Shown piece after piece: positions 23,649-37,100 of a stretch of 64,000 bases of DNA. The position numbers and the translations under genes were made by a program. Position 1 is the first letter of the stretch. Every line of letters starts with the position of its first letter. The notes beneath the pieces were generated by a model. It was not told where the DNA came from, searched no databases, and saw nothing but the letters and a program-made list of their open reading frames with translations. Origin of the DNA: Icerya purchasi (lineage: Eukaryota; Arthropoda; Insecta; Hemiptera; Monophlebidae); contig CM077116.1 of NCBI GenBank assembly GCA_039619475.1, positions 278,643,258 to 278,707,257 of the forward strand, given 5' to 3'.

Positions 23649-23965
23649 ATTTAAAAAAGCGGTTTTACATAAATTTTAAAAAAGCGGTTTTACGTAAATT
23701 TAAAAAACGGTTTTACGTAAATTTAAAAAACGGTTTTACATGAATTTAAAAAAAGCGGTTTTACATAAATTTTAAAAAAGCGGTTTTACATAAATTTAAA
23801 AAAAGCGGTTTTGCATAAATTTAAAAAAAGCGGTTTTACATCATTTAAAAAAAAAACGGTTCTATATCATTGAAAAAAATGCGATTTTACATCGCTTTAA
23901 AAAAAAGCGGTTTTACATCATTTGAAAAACGATTTTATATGATTTAAAAAACGGTTTTAGATCAT
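23649..23965. repeat. Minisatellite, ~24-bp unit
   Basis: About a dozen imperfect copies of a unit like AAAAAAGCGGTTTTACATAA, with ATTT at the junction. Early copies are nearly identical; later ones (after about 23830) lose sequence and drift to AAACGGTTTT. Strand-asymmetric purine blocks alternate with TTTTACAT. Confidence 0.9.
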
Positions 23966-24837
23966 TATGAAGATATAGGGAATTAATAGTATTGCACAAA
24001 TTCTATTCAATTTCCATTCAGAAAAAAAAATTTTTGAAGAGAGAAAATAGAATAAATACTTTGGCAGGGTTGGCTAAGATCGGGTAATAGTTGATGGAAA
24101 AATTGAGGAAGATTGTAAAAGGGACCGAAATGAACTAAGACAAAGAGAAATAAGGACCGAAAAACGTTTCTCTTAATCTACTTACAAAAATTTGTGCGAC
24201 TTTTTCGCCTAGCCGAATATGTGTTAACAAAATTCGAATGACGCAAAGGACGCTGCTAGTTTCTTCGCGAGTTTCATGCAAGTAAATTCGTGCTTGCATC
24301 AGCGTGTTCTTACTCAAATAAAATAGACATGTACTCGTATATTCCCCTCTCGGTCTACGCAGTGAACCAACAACCCGCATGTGCATGCAATGAGCTCATC
24401 TGTGCACTACAAACGCAGACGCGTATAGTGTTGCTGATAAATTTCTGTCGGTCAACTGAGAACGGTTGCAGATGTGGTAAAATGAGGTGCATTATGCACC
24501 GTGACATGTGCATAGCGAGTGATCAGAAATGAATGTTTTCTCTCTATCCTTTGGCGAGTTTGTCGCGAGAATTGTAGTAATCCGTATGCAGCGACAATAG
24601 TTCGGTAATTAACGTTGTATTCCCCAATTTTTCTATCGCAGTCTCGTGCATGCGCTACACTTCTATCCTCGTCGAACACAGCCCATGCTTCCGATCAACC
24701 GCAATAGAATGTTGGACAATTCGCCGAGGCGTAAAATACTTCAAATTAGTTCAAATTAGACAGGCTAAAAAATGAACCGAAGGTCGTCACCACGATCCAG
24801 GTCCCATTTTCCCATCGACAATCAACGAAACACCTGA
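23966..24837. other. Upstream flank of CSP gene A
   Basis: Non-coding sequence, noticeably less AT-rich near the gene. It probably contains distal regulatory DNA, but I recognise no specific site. Confidence 0.4.
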
Positions 24838-24876
24838 ATAAATAGCCGCCAATGCGAACAGCGACCGTTCAGTTTT
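24838..24876 (+). promoter_or_regulatory. Core promoter of CSP gene A (TATA-like and initiator)
   Basis: ATAAATAG at 24838-24845 is TATA-like. The arthropod initiator TTCAGTTT lies at 24869-24876, with its A at 24871. The TATA-like box is therefore at about -33 to -26, the usual spacing. The predicted 5' leader is about 76 nt before the ATG. Confidence 0.5.
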
Positions 24877-24946
24877 TGACGCAACGGTTCAAAACTACGT
24901 CGCCTATTTCAATTGTAGAAACGCGTCTCCTCGAATATCCGGGACA

Positions 24947-25157
24947 ATGCAAAACGGTTCTCCGAGACTTTTGTTCCTGGCCATCACTTTGTCATCGATG
25001 GCCATCATTCAGTTGATGCCGGTCTCGAGCGGTCAGCGAAATTTCGGCAACGATTTCGACGTTGATAAAATGCTGGCCGACAAGAAATACGTCAGGAAGC
25101 AGATAAATTGCGTACTAGACAACGGCCCTTGCGACAGTTTCGGCAGCAGCATCAAAG
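24947..25157 (+). CDS. CSP A exon 1
   Basis: Seventy codons plus one base. The ATG at 24947 is chosen because it directly precedes the signal peptide. The exon contains the N-terminal FDVDKMLADKKYVRKQINC block, the characteristic CSP start, and cysteines 1 and 2. The open frame runs past the donor, so a simple ORF call (to 25255) would give a false tail after SSIK. Confidence 0.93.
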
Positions 25158-28100
25158 GTCAGTATAGTAAAATGGCAAATTTCCGTCGTCACCTTTTCGC
25201 TACTTTCCGTGTCAGTAATTTTGAAAATTTGTCGTACTCATCAGTCTCATCCTAACGGTGTCAAATATTAAGATTTTTTTCACGTTGCTCGGCTTTAAAT
25301 ACGAGCCCGTTACGTGTCTCAAAATTTTCAAACAAAAATCACAAGAGTAAATGTGGGCGCTGCTGGTTAATTCTATCAAATTCATCGACACGTTGCATTA
25401 CCACCGGCAACTGACACTAGTTATCAAACTTTCCCGTTTTATTTCTTTTCCGAAGTAAGAGTCGGATCATTGAAGGGCATCTTGGCATTGGTAAACATAA
25501 ATTTTGCACTACCTACAAGTATCGTAAGCATTCTGTCGTGGTCTGTTTAATTTTAGCCACAAATATTGGTCAAAGTGAAAATTCGGTAGAATCAGAATTG
25601 TTCGATACTAGAACAAAAGTGCCTGGATGAATCTCTCCTTTTAGTTGATTCCTCGATCATTTCACCTTCTGAATTAAAATAGATGATGGTTCAAAACCAG
25701 CAGTTTGTTTTATTTTCATCCAAGCTGAAAATTGCGAATCTCTCTGTTATTTCCAGTCAGTATAACATCGAGCGTATCTATTCAATAAACGAATAAGGCG
25801 TGGGGCATGTTTTATAACGTCGCGAAGTAGGTAATCCGAGAAAGTATTAATATACAGATTGTATTAAAAATGAAAATACCTTGCATGTAATTTTTTCCAC
25901 CACCAAATCAATCCGAGAGAGGACCCGAATTTGGGCTTAAATAAAAAAAACGCAATCGTGCGCTCCCTACTATTACGGGGTTAAAATTATTGCATCAATC
26001 ATTCTTCCTTTTAAAGCTCTCTTGCAATTCGATTAGAATTTTATTGATCGCTTGTTTTTATCGCTTCATTATCGATTAGTTGTTTTTTTTTATAGTGTCG
26101 TTTCTTAATTACACCCTTATGCATACACACTTGCGCGTATATTTCAAATCCTACCGGCAGATCTGCGCTTATTAACTCTCATAGAGTCATCGATAAACTT
26201 CTTGTTTGCTTCATTTTGATTGCTTTCGTTATAACTCTACCCTGTACGTTGCAAATTTCGAATAAATCTCGATAAGTTTACTCGCTTCGCGGCCTCAACT
26301 GGTGCTTATCGTTAATTTTCGCAATATATCCGTACAATCTAACTGATATCACATTCTGTACAAGTCTACCGACGCGGCGTTTATTAACTGATCGATGGCA
26401 GTTCCAAATTTTCTCCCATGACCGCTATTTCCTCTATACGCTAATGCATTCTACTTATGTGCTAATAACAAGTATATAATCTGAGATCCTTCCTTTCAGC
26501 ATTTATCTGCCATCCTCGCTTGCATGTAATTAAAACGATTATCAAAGTCTACGGATTTTATTGCAACTGTTTCTGTCGAGAGGAAACTGCTTCAGACGGA
26601 TCTCGATTTCCTTTCAACCCATCTCGACGTGATTTTGATATCAAAATTTAGACTGCTGCCCATTCGTTTTGCGAGATTCCTCTGCTTCTGTAATATCTAA
26701 CCGCCTCCGTATATCCTTTCCGCGGATATTTTATTATCTCGCGTAGATTACAAACGAAACACTTTGTTTCATGTTTAATTGAAAAATATTTGCAGACTCC
26801 TCTTCTAACTCACTCTTATTTTCGCTGAAGATGCTAATCATTTTTATCCCGAGTAAAGTACGATTTTGATTTTTCTTCCTGCCTTTTCTTTTGATCTATT
26901 AATCATTAGCGTTTTGTCCGCATCTATATATATGTATGTAGTAGGATTAGGCGATCGACAACGTTGAAAGTACTTTTTTTCTTTTAACAAAATCGTAATT
27001 TAGAAGAATTTTTTTGTAATTGCTTTTTGGTTTTTACAGCTGATGGTATTTGACAGATATAACATCATTATTTTTGCTTATAGTTTTACGGATATTACAA
27101 ATGTTGCCAATAGTTTCAAAATTGTTTACATTTTTATTTATCCGATAAGAAAGTTAATATAATTTTTGTATTAATTTTTTCGTAGGAATTAATAACAGAC
27201 TCTTATCTTTAGCCAAGAAAATATATCAAACCTATTCTCCTCTCTGTTTCCAAATCAAAACCGAACGATTTTTTTCCTTTACATCAAATTTCTTCTATTA
27301 AATTTTTCTTTTTTTTCCGCTCCTCTTTCAGTTTCGGATACACCAGATTTCTCTATACCAGTGTTTCTTAACCTTTAAGTGATGGGGGACCGTTTGACAA
27401 AATTCCTGTCTTGCCATGGACCACCAACTGTTTGGAGGTAATATGCAGTAAATGTAAATATATAAAGGGTTGTTCTATCTGTCTATAAATAAGACACGCA
27501 TAAAATTGTTCAAAGCGAACAGTATTTTAATTTTTCTTCGAAAATTTTTCTTTACAAAGGTAAGTATATAATTTTAATGTGATTTTTGTGATTGCATACT
27601 CTTTACTAACTTCTGAATGCTTCGTTCAGTGTTACTCAAAGCCAAACTCATGTCGACACTGGCCTCCAACCGATTTCGATGATTGTTTTTAATTACACGA
27701 AGCGTCGAGAACCTCTGATCGCATATATATATATATATATATATACGAGGGTAGTTCAAATATAAACCGGAATTTTGTCATAAAAATTTTTATTTTATAC
27801 TTACAGTGCTCATATTTTTTACAATTTTTCGAGATAACCCCCCTCGCACGCTACGCACTTTTTCCACCTCTCCGGCAATTTTTTTATTCCTTTTTCGTAA
27901 TAATTTCGCGGCTTGTCACATAGCCATTTGCGCACGAACGATTCCACCTCATCGTTGCTGTCGAAACGTTGTCTACCAAGTGCTTCTTTCAACGGGCCAA
28001 ACAAATAATAATCACAAGGCGACAAATCTGGACTGTAAGGAGGATGTTCAAGTGTTTCCCAGTCCAATTCGGCCAATGTCTCCATCGTGAGCCGAGCGGT

Positions 28101-31100
28101 ATGTGGCCTAGCGTTGTCTTGAAGCAGTATCGCACTACGGATCGGAATTTCGCGCCTTTTTGTTCGATAGGCCGGTTTGACTGTGTTTTTTAGGAGGTTA
28201 CTGTAATACTGCGCCGCCGTCACAGTACGTTGTTCAGTTAGGAAATCGACTGCGATCACTCCCTTCATGTCCCAAAACACGGTACACAACACCTTCCCAG
28301 CTGACTGTGTAACCTTCGCTTTGACTGGCGCTCCCTCTTTTTTCTCCCGCCACTCCATAGACGAGCGTTTACTCTCCGGCGTATAGAGTAGTGTACCCAA
28401 GTTTCGTCCGTGGTGAATATTCGGCGCAATAAATTCTCTCCTTCCTCTTCATACCGCTGCAGGAGACGCGTACAAACTTCCCAACTAGTGAATTTCTGTT
28501 CAAAATTCAGAAGTCTTGGCACCCATCTGGCTGCAATTTTGCGATAACCTAGCCGATCATGAATTATTGTCGCAATACTACCTATGCTGATGCCCAATTC
28601 GTCGGTCATATCGCGTACACGGACGCGTCGGTCAGCCAAAATGAGTTGTTCGATGGCTTTGATGTGTTCATCTGTAATGCTGGTTTTTGGGCGCCGCGCA
28701 TGTGCTATGTTTGACACCACTTCACGTCCTTTTCGAAACGCGGAACACCACTCGTACACTTGAGTTTTGGAGAGACACTCATCCCCGAACTGTTCGCGTA
28801 ATTTTCGGTAAATTTCCACGGATTTTACGTCGTCTTTGACTAAAAAACGAATAATGATGCGTTGCGCAACAGACGACACTGGTACTTCTTTTTCACTCAT
28901 GGCTCTAACTACACTAAAAAGTGAGGTTACGCGGTTCTAATTGCTCTACATAATAAACCGGTCTAACTGCCAGTGCAACCACTTTTTCCACAATAAATTT
29001 TTCGCGCGTTTATTTAAAAATTCCGGTTTATATTTGAACCACCCTCGTATATATATATGTCGATGAAAACAAAGTTAGGTAACATAGCAATTTCTCGAAT
29101 TTTTTGGAAAGGATTTTTCCTTTTGGTTCTGAAAATTTTCAATTCCTGTCTCAAATATATCTTTCACAAGTTACCATCGTGTTGCATTTCAATCACTTCT
29201 TCTTGAATTTCATCAGGCATCTCAGAAACGTTGACAATGAAAGGAATGCGGATCACTTTCGGAATACCTTCGTCCTCACAGTCTGGAAAATAGCGATTGA
29301 ATTCACTTTTTAGGTTTTATACCTTTTTTGTATTTCTCCCTTAGTCTCAGCACACTGTCCGTCAATAATTCAATTCAGCATATCAAACGCAGAATAGTTT
29401 TCTCTTTCCATCTTGTTGATCGATAGCTTGATTTTAGCGATAAACGCTTTGATTCTATCTTCATACGCAAATATGTATATTACTTGTGCCTTGCAACTTC
29501 GAATTTCTTGACTGTTGCAGTTGAACAACTCGCGTGAAAAAATCGACCGAATAAGCAAAACGTATTTGAAATTTGGACTCGCAGAACTGATGCGACAGAT
29601 TTTTGTTCTCCTCGTTAATTAAGAATATTTGTACTTCCGCTCTCAGTTCGTACAGCCTCGACAGCATATTTCCTTTGGAAAGCCAATTCCGCCTGGAAAA
29701 GCAGAGTTTCACGGTTCATATCAGAACACAACTGTTTGAAGGGACGAAGTATTAAGTGCACTCTTTTTAATGAAGTTATCTACTTTTATAACTATTTTCC
29801 TGGCAATAGCAAAGCATTCCGGGAGCGTTTTGGCGGCAATGCTTGACAATGAATAACGCAGTGCGTCATAATTGCGGATGGATTTTTTGTTTTTATCAAC
29901 GCTGCAAGACCAGAGCGGGAACCAAGTAGATCAGGAGCACGGTCCGTACAAAGTCCCGCAAGCTTTTGCCTCATCTCCAAATGTTGACTCATTACATCTA
30001 TAACATCTGCACCTTGTGACGTCGTTTCCAGTTCTTAAGGAAATAGTAACTCCTCTTTAAATGTTTTATTGTCATTCAAAAATCGAATAAATACAAATAA
30101 TTGGCAACATTCTGAAACGTCGGTACATTCATTGCATTGTAGCGTGAAATAAGTACTACATTTTATGTTGGTCAACAACTTGTTCTCTAATATCATTTAA
30201 CAGTTTTTGAATACGCGACTTCACTGTGTCGTTTGAAGGTGGTATTTCATGAATTTTCTCTTGAGCTTCCTACCCTAAAAGTTTTTCTTCAACTATAAGC
30301 ATACAATGCTTTGTTAGAGATTTACCGATTGTGTATTCTCTTTTTAATTTGGCAATCAATTTTGAAATAGCAAACGATGCAGCTAATGTTTTTTCAGATG
30401 TTGCACAACTTGTTTCGCTGGGTCAAAGTTTCTTTTTTTTTAAATTTATTAGTTTGCCTTAGAATAATTCTCGTGGACGGTTACACTAATTCAGATGTAT
30501 GATCTTTAAACGACGTTCCAGCTTTGCCGGCTTTAAAGCATTATTAGCAAGAACAGTTGTGCATAGTACTTATTAACATCTAGTCTCCCCATTTATTTCT
30601 ATTGAAGTACAGTTCAGTTTAATCCAATCGCCATCGTACTTTTGTTTCGATGACATTTTTCTGAAAACAATATAATTACATTATCCCCGCCTACCTGGTA
30701 ACCTATGTACATTAATACTTGAAAATGATCACAGAAAAAATATGGATAAAAAATACCTAATTTTAATGACAAACCCCTTGAACTGGCGTACAAAGAAAAT
30801 TACAATTATCCCACCCGCGCACCGCGCCACGGCAGAGGCTCCATCCGCCACTTGACTGGCTCCCGCTTGTAGCGTGACTTCGCGGACCACTTCGGGTGCT
30901 TCCAGGAACCATCAGTGGTCCGCGGACCACCGGTTAAGAACCACTGCTCTATACGATGAGTTTTTATCGCACTAGTTAAAATACTAAATACCTTGTTTTC
31001 AATCTCTTAAAATATCGGAACAAAGCCAATAAGGCATCAATGACAAAATTTATTATTTTTTTGTTGTTTTTTTTTAAAGATTTTATAATTTTTTTTTTTT

Positions 31101-34100
31101 TTTTTTTTTTTTTTGGGTTCGTCTACAAGGACATTGGCCCAAGAACAGAGGAAAAAAGACGACGAAACTTAGATCTTTATACGATCAGAGATAGCCGACA
31201 AAAAGGAATCAAGAGCCTGAATAACAGAAGCAGAAGGAAGGGAGAGAATGAATGAAGCACTGTATGGAGTGGAAATAGCAATTTGTAAAAGGGAGGAGTA
31301 GAAAGCAGCTTGATCGATTACAAGAGATGCACAATCGAACATTACGTGATCGGGATCACACACAAATTGCATATTGGAGTGGTGCAATGGACAAAAAGGA
31401 GACGGCAGAAGAGAGAAACGGAAAAGCGAGGAAGAAAGCTTTATAATCTTCCGATAAATCAAATATGTGACGATTTTTTTTTTTTTTTTTAATATTAAAT
31501 GGGTTCAGTGCCAGCACTGACCCAACTACATGAGCTTAGATCAACTACTTAGATTCTGAAGCGATCGGAGATAGAGAGTATAAAGAAAAGTAGGAGAGGA
31601 ATAACAGCTAAAGATGGGAAGGAAAGGATAAAGGAAGCATTGAAAGGGGTAGGAAGATCCAACGCCAAGAGTTCGGCTTATAGATGAGAGCACTCGGGAA
31701 AAAGAGAAAGACATTCAAAAAGAATATGGTTGGGATCGCATATAAAGGGAGGATCAGTACAGTGGAGAGGGCAAAAGAGAGAAGGTGAAAGAAAAAAAGA
31801 AAAACGAGAAGACGGAAGGAGAGAACGACCAAATCTTAGTCCGATTAAGGAAACAATAGTCGAGGGCCGAGAAAAAGGAAGAAATTCGAACCAGGGTTGC
31901 GAGTTGGGAATAGGCTGTAGGAGGAGGTAGAAGGAGGAACGATAGGGTAGATGTCAATCCATAGTTTGACATGGAGATTTGAAGAGAGAAAAAGGATGTC
32001 TTAGGCAGGAAATCATATAACCTAAATTTTTCTTTGCGAAAGATCCTCGCCAATGATCCTGCAATGATCGCTCAAACCTTGGCATACATTGGAACAAACC
32101 AAATCACTCCAGTCATTTAAATTTTGGTAATTACCGTATGCGGTAATGACCTATGCAGTTATTCACGGCTCATAGTAAAAAAAAAAACAAATTTAAACTT
32201 TCTTTTTAATGATTTTTAAATTCGCTTAAAGTTTGCTTCTCAACACGTTTAAAATATTCAGTTTCTGACAATGGTAATAGCGATACAAGAATATATAGCT
32301 ATATATTATTAAAAAAAAGTTTAGCCAACTATTTGTTGTGTTCATTATTTAAAAATTTGAAAATTACTTCAATTAGAGATAGCTAGAAATAATTCATAAT
32401 TGAAGGCATTTTAATAATATTTGAAAATCCTTGTTCTTTGCGGCGTTAGTGAACAATTATACAATAAAATTACTCGTGAAATAATTTACATTTTACCATA
32501 ATTAAATAGCCGGAAATAATTATAAATTGAGAATTTTAGAGCGTCAAATAAGAGAATTTGGTCCGCTTTATAATTAATAACAACATATTAAATGTCTAAA
32601 ATATGATGGATGGCTAAATGAATAACAGTGCAGGCTATTATAAAAAAAAAAAAAAAATGTTAAATGTTTAGATTAATTCGTCCTATTCTTTTCATTATTT
32701 ACTTGCTTGGAGCGGGAAGACTACAAAGTTAGTTGCCAATTTTATTTTAAAAAATGAGATAATTAAAATTTGTGCAAAAATATTTTGTTTTTTTTCTTCT
32801 TTCCTTTTTTTTTGTTTTTGTTTTTTTATGTTTCCTTTTGTGGAGATTCACTTTCCTATTATGTTTGCTACCCAGTCGAGTACAAGGATCCAATATATTT
32901 CTGGACAGTTTACTTTTCCTGATGATTTTAGACGGGCATTCGTGGGTTAATTTATACATTTAAGGCCATGTGCGTCTGCATCACTTAATGATTCATTTTG
33001 AACATTACGTATTTTCACTAACCTGCACATCATTCCTTAATCGACTTGATAGCGGCCAAATGGTTTATCGCCAGGCCAAAAAAACAAAAAAATTTGAAGC
33101 TTCATCATAGTGGATTAAGCGGATATTCATTGTGGTAAAAAAATATATATTAACAAACACGACCGCAATCGACTCCAGCGCAAGAGGAATTTTTCTATAG
33201 TTTCAAAAGTGAATTTGCAGGTCCTACTCAAACGAAATACTGCTGCCTAATCTAACGCTACGGTGGTTGGCTCACGTCCATCTCAGGTTAATTATAAATT
33301 ACAAGTTAACAGTATATACTGCGTCAAATTTGCGCCGCCAAAAATTTTTGATTTTTCCGCGGGGTAACTTTATATAGAAATAGAGCGCGTAAATTTTTCC
33401 AACAAAAACATTTCGCGACAGAAAAAATTAATTTATGTACATTACTTCTGCGTACATATTTCCGAAGAGAATGCAAGTTGTGTCTGTGATACAGATTTCC
33501 TCTTGTTCCAATGCAGTCGATTCGCAATTGGTTCAATAAGTTACCCATCGGCTGCAAAAGTAAAATCCACGTGTCGGCTGATCGGTCCAGTTTCATTTTA
33601 TTCGTTACTAGCTGTTACAAATTTATTTTCCTCCGATTCTGGTCTTCGAACAAAAATGCACTGCTAATATTCTCGCATATCATTACGAATCTCGTATTTC
33701 CACCTTTGCTTTGGTCCCGTTCTGGTGGTCCGCTCCTCAATCCTACTAACTTACTGTTTGAATCGCAAAAGCACGATTGTCGGGCACTGCAGCTTTCTTC
33801 CACTTAACACGGTTTTAATTGCCTAGAGTAATTTCATCGCTGAAAAAAAAAAGGTTCAGTTCCCTTTCTGCGCCAGTCGTAACAGAGAACATCTAATCTA
33901 CCGGTCTCTCGGAGCTTATGACGAATAAATTTTCACTAGTCATACACCGCGCTACATCCGAGAACACGTTTTTAAGGAGACACGCGCGGTTTTCCGGTGT
34001 TCGGATGCACGAATGTGTAAAAAAACGAATTAAATGAAAAAATAATTAGTAATTTATTTGGAAAATGTTTTAAAAATACACACCTCAGTGTTAAAAATTC

Positions 34101-37100
34101 ACGATTTGAACGAGCTGTTTGAAAGATAAGAATTAAATTTTTCGTTCTTTTTGCGACCTGTTTAAAAATCGTTTTCTTCCATAATATTTAAAAATAAGTA
34201 GGGCGGATAAATCGGCAGAAAAGAGTACAAAGAAAAGAATCAAGGTACGACGTATGATTAATGCGCGCATTAAATATATATATATATGTGCGCGGAGATT
34301 ATTGTTAGCGTGCAATAATTTTTGAAGGAATTCACTTTGCTGCGTTAAAATCCAATTAAACACATTTTTAATTATATTTCCATCGCTACCATTACATTTA
34401 CCATTACTACCAGCACTGAGTGCTTATGAAGAAGGCGATCCAGGTTATTACTTCATTACGGCCGTTTCCGTTTTAATCACTGTTGATCACGATATAATCT
34501 AATGGAGGTTAGAACGCAATAATAATTTTTAAGTAAACTGTGGCGCAATATTTAAATAGGCACGCGTATTAGCATGCACCGCAACAGCATCGTGGAATAT
34601 ATTAAAACAATTGCTTAGCGCTATTGTAACGGTAATCTTTCACTCGAAGGCTAGGCCAACCGATTGTGTAATTCTCTCATGTTATCTGAATCGTATTCTA
34701 GACTGTAGTTTTCCAGAATCCGTAATGTTAATTGCCGCCATTAAAACCTATTATCGTCCATCCTAATTATACAGAAAGTAAAACTTTGACAGAAGACGAT
34801 TTAACGATTACATTCGAATCTTCTTCACCAACTGGGGCAAGCAAATCATATAGCAGTGCATCAACGAAATCTCTGAATTATGCGCGAGATATTTTCAGTA
34901 CAAAAAACAGCTAGATTTCCGTTGGACCACTTATCGATTTAGGATTGTATTTCTACAGTGAGCCACCTCAACAGACTGTTATGGAACGTACATAACAAAA
35001 ATCTCGAGAAAACGTGCATTGAAGCTCTTTGTATATTAAAGAAGAGTAATATCACACGTAACGGTGGCAATTTAATTTATTGTCGTAATCATTAATCCGT
35101 TCTAGATTTAGAGTACAGATTTCAAACGTTCTATTCAGCTGCTCGAGGTCTGTTGCTATTCTTAGATAGTGCCCCAACATTCCGTCATCTAAATAGCCAC
35201 TGCGGAACCTTTTAGATCAGTCTCAGTCTCAACAGCGAATCCGAAACACTTTGTTTTACATTTCAGAGAAGACATATTTTCTAACAGATTCGCGTTCATC
35301 CTTGCCAATTTAATCCTTCCGATAAATGAACTTCTTTAAAACTCTCCTAATCAAAATCAAACGTTCATTTCCTAATAACCAACTTGAGAAATAATTTTGA
35401 ATCTGTTCTTTCCAAATTTAACTAATTTATTCCCAATCCCAAAAGATATTATACTCGCCAGAATTGGAGACTCACTCACCTTTTACTCATTTTCTATCCT
35501 CCTCTCTGTCTCTTTTTCCAAAGAACTCAACTTATTAACATCTTACCACACTCTTATCCAACTTAGAATCCAGGACAGCGTTCTTACCAAAATTTTTAGC
35601 CGATTTTTCCCGTCACATGCAGAATATCTTCCAATTTCTTCATTAACCCGCTTAATCTAATTTAGTATCTCTTCCGGACACCGGACGCGTACATAGTCCA
35701 TTAGAGCAGCCGGCGCTTATACTATTACGAAAGAAAGAAAAGCGTTCGAAGAAATTTTAATCGCGTGCCCCTGTGATCGTCATATGGGAACAAACTTGTA
35801 TACGCTTTGTGTGAGATTCGTGCTGGTCGCTGCTGAATAAAATTCTGAACGTCGCAAATTACAACGGCAGTGCAGAACTTGGTGAGCATTTAGGTTCTTC
35901 ACCGAAACCGATTCAGTACCGAAGCACGATTTTGACTTAACGGTAAATTTGAAAATAATTTTGAACTTTTATTATTATCATTGCCTAACTGAATCCGGGG
36001 CTTCATTTTATGCTATGATTGAAAATTACCTCCGGTAAAAACATATCGTAGGATGAGAAAGTTTCCTACGATTTAGTCGAGATTACTTACGACACAAAAG
36101 ATTAATTTTTCAATGTACTAGCAATGTATTTCCAATGATTTTTGAGATTATTTTGACTGTTCTTATCGTCGCGATAATTGCGCAAATGTCGGCCTAACTC
36201 GGAAATTAGCACGACCAACAAAAATCGTTAATAATTGATAACCGTTAATCGTGTACATAGTGGCAAACATGTGCATCCGGATATCTGTATACAGAGGTGC
36301 ATTAGATTGTAACGATAAATCGGATGATTCTTCACCTGTAGTCTTCTGCACACAACCGCATTATAGAATATTACCACGAACACCGTATGTTTGCGTAACA
36401 AGAATCTGCGAATAGCTGGCATGTTCCATCTTTCAATTTTTCCCACTCGATTATTTTTCCGTCGAATGCTCTGTTGACTTTGTCATCATCCGGCCTGGTA
36501 TAATCCATTAAAACTGACAATTTCTCTTTAGCTAATCTACTAATATCACATCCGGTCAAATGTAACCTATTGTTCCATCAGTTTTGAAGTACCACCACTT
36601 TTTCCGATATTTGTTTAGGATATTTACTTTTCTTCAACAATATATATATATATATTGTCTGTGTAACTGGTCGTTGCTATTACTCGAAAAAATCTGCATT
36701 TTCCGAATTAACATACCGTATGTTAATCATTTATCAGACGCGAGTATATTTATCTGTATTAGCTTTTGTGGAAATTTTTACTATAGAGAGCCTGTTCCCT
36801 TGTATTTCTTTTAAATCTATCGGTTAGTAAAGAGTGCTTCAGATTAAGATTCGACATTGTTCTATTACGTCGCTTGTAAATATTCTACACTGATGATATC
36901 GTTAAAATTTACTTCTTCGTTTTCACTATTTCATTATTTGTATCCTTTTCAAAATTTCAGGGCCTCCCTTTTTATTCGGGGGGAAAATCTTTGGTGGATT
37001 TTATTTTCATTTAGCGATTTCAGTACTGATTACTTTTAAACTATTTTTCCGCGTTCATCGCAATCCTCAGTGCATTGCTGAAACCATTAATTCTTCAGCT

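Larger units (their letters stand above)
27574..30656 (-). pseudogene. hAT transposase, broken
   Basis: It starts at 30656 (MSSKQKYDGDWIKLNCTSIE) and runs into a BED-type zinc-finger remnant (TTVLANNALKPAKLERR) with stops. Mid-protein at about 29970-29800 is KLAGLCTDRAPDLLGSRSGL then MTHCVIHCQAL, the RNase-H-fold core block. Near 29110 comes EKLLCYLTLFSSTY. Then the mariner intervenes. After it, CDQRFSTLRVIKNNHRNRLE and SLALSNTERSIQKLVKS complete the dimerisation domain, with a stop at 27574-27576. Several stops and frameshifts lie outside the mariner too, so the gene was probably decaying on its own. Confidence 0.85.
27351..30954 (-). mobile_element. hAT transposon with 8-bp TSD, interrupted by mariner
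   Basis: The element spans 27359-30946 (3,588 bp, of which 1,302 is mariner). Terminal inverted repeats begin CAGTGTTTCTTAACC on the left and CAGTGGTTCTTAACC (reverse) on the right. Perfect 8-bp direct repeats CTCTATAC flank it (27351-27358, 30947-30954). The transposase is on the minus strand. Ends and motifs place it with the hAT group related to ZBED5/SCAND3/ZMYM6-type genes. The intact duplication shows the insertion has not been rearranged, although the coding region is decayed. Confidence 0.92.

Noticed and set aside
23649..23965. CRISPR array
   Set aside because: The units are contiguous without unique spacers, in a eukaryotic context; it is a minisatellite.
25158..25255. Continuation of CSP exon 1 as a 102-residue protein
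   Set aside because: The residues after SSIK do not fit the family, a donor lies exactly at the conserved position, and exon 2 restores the cysteine spacing.
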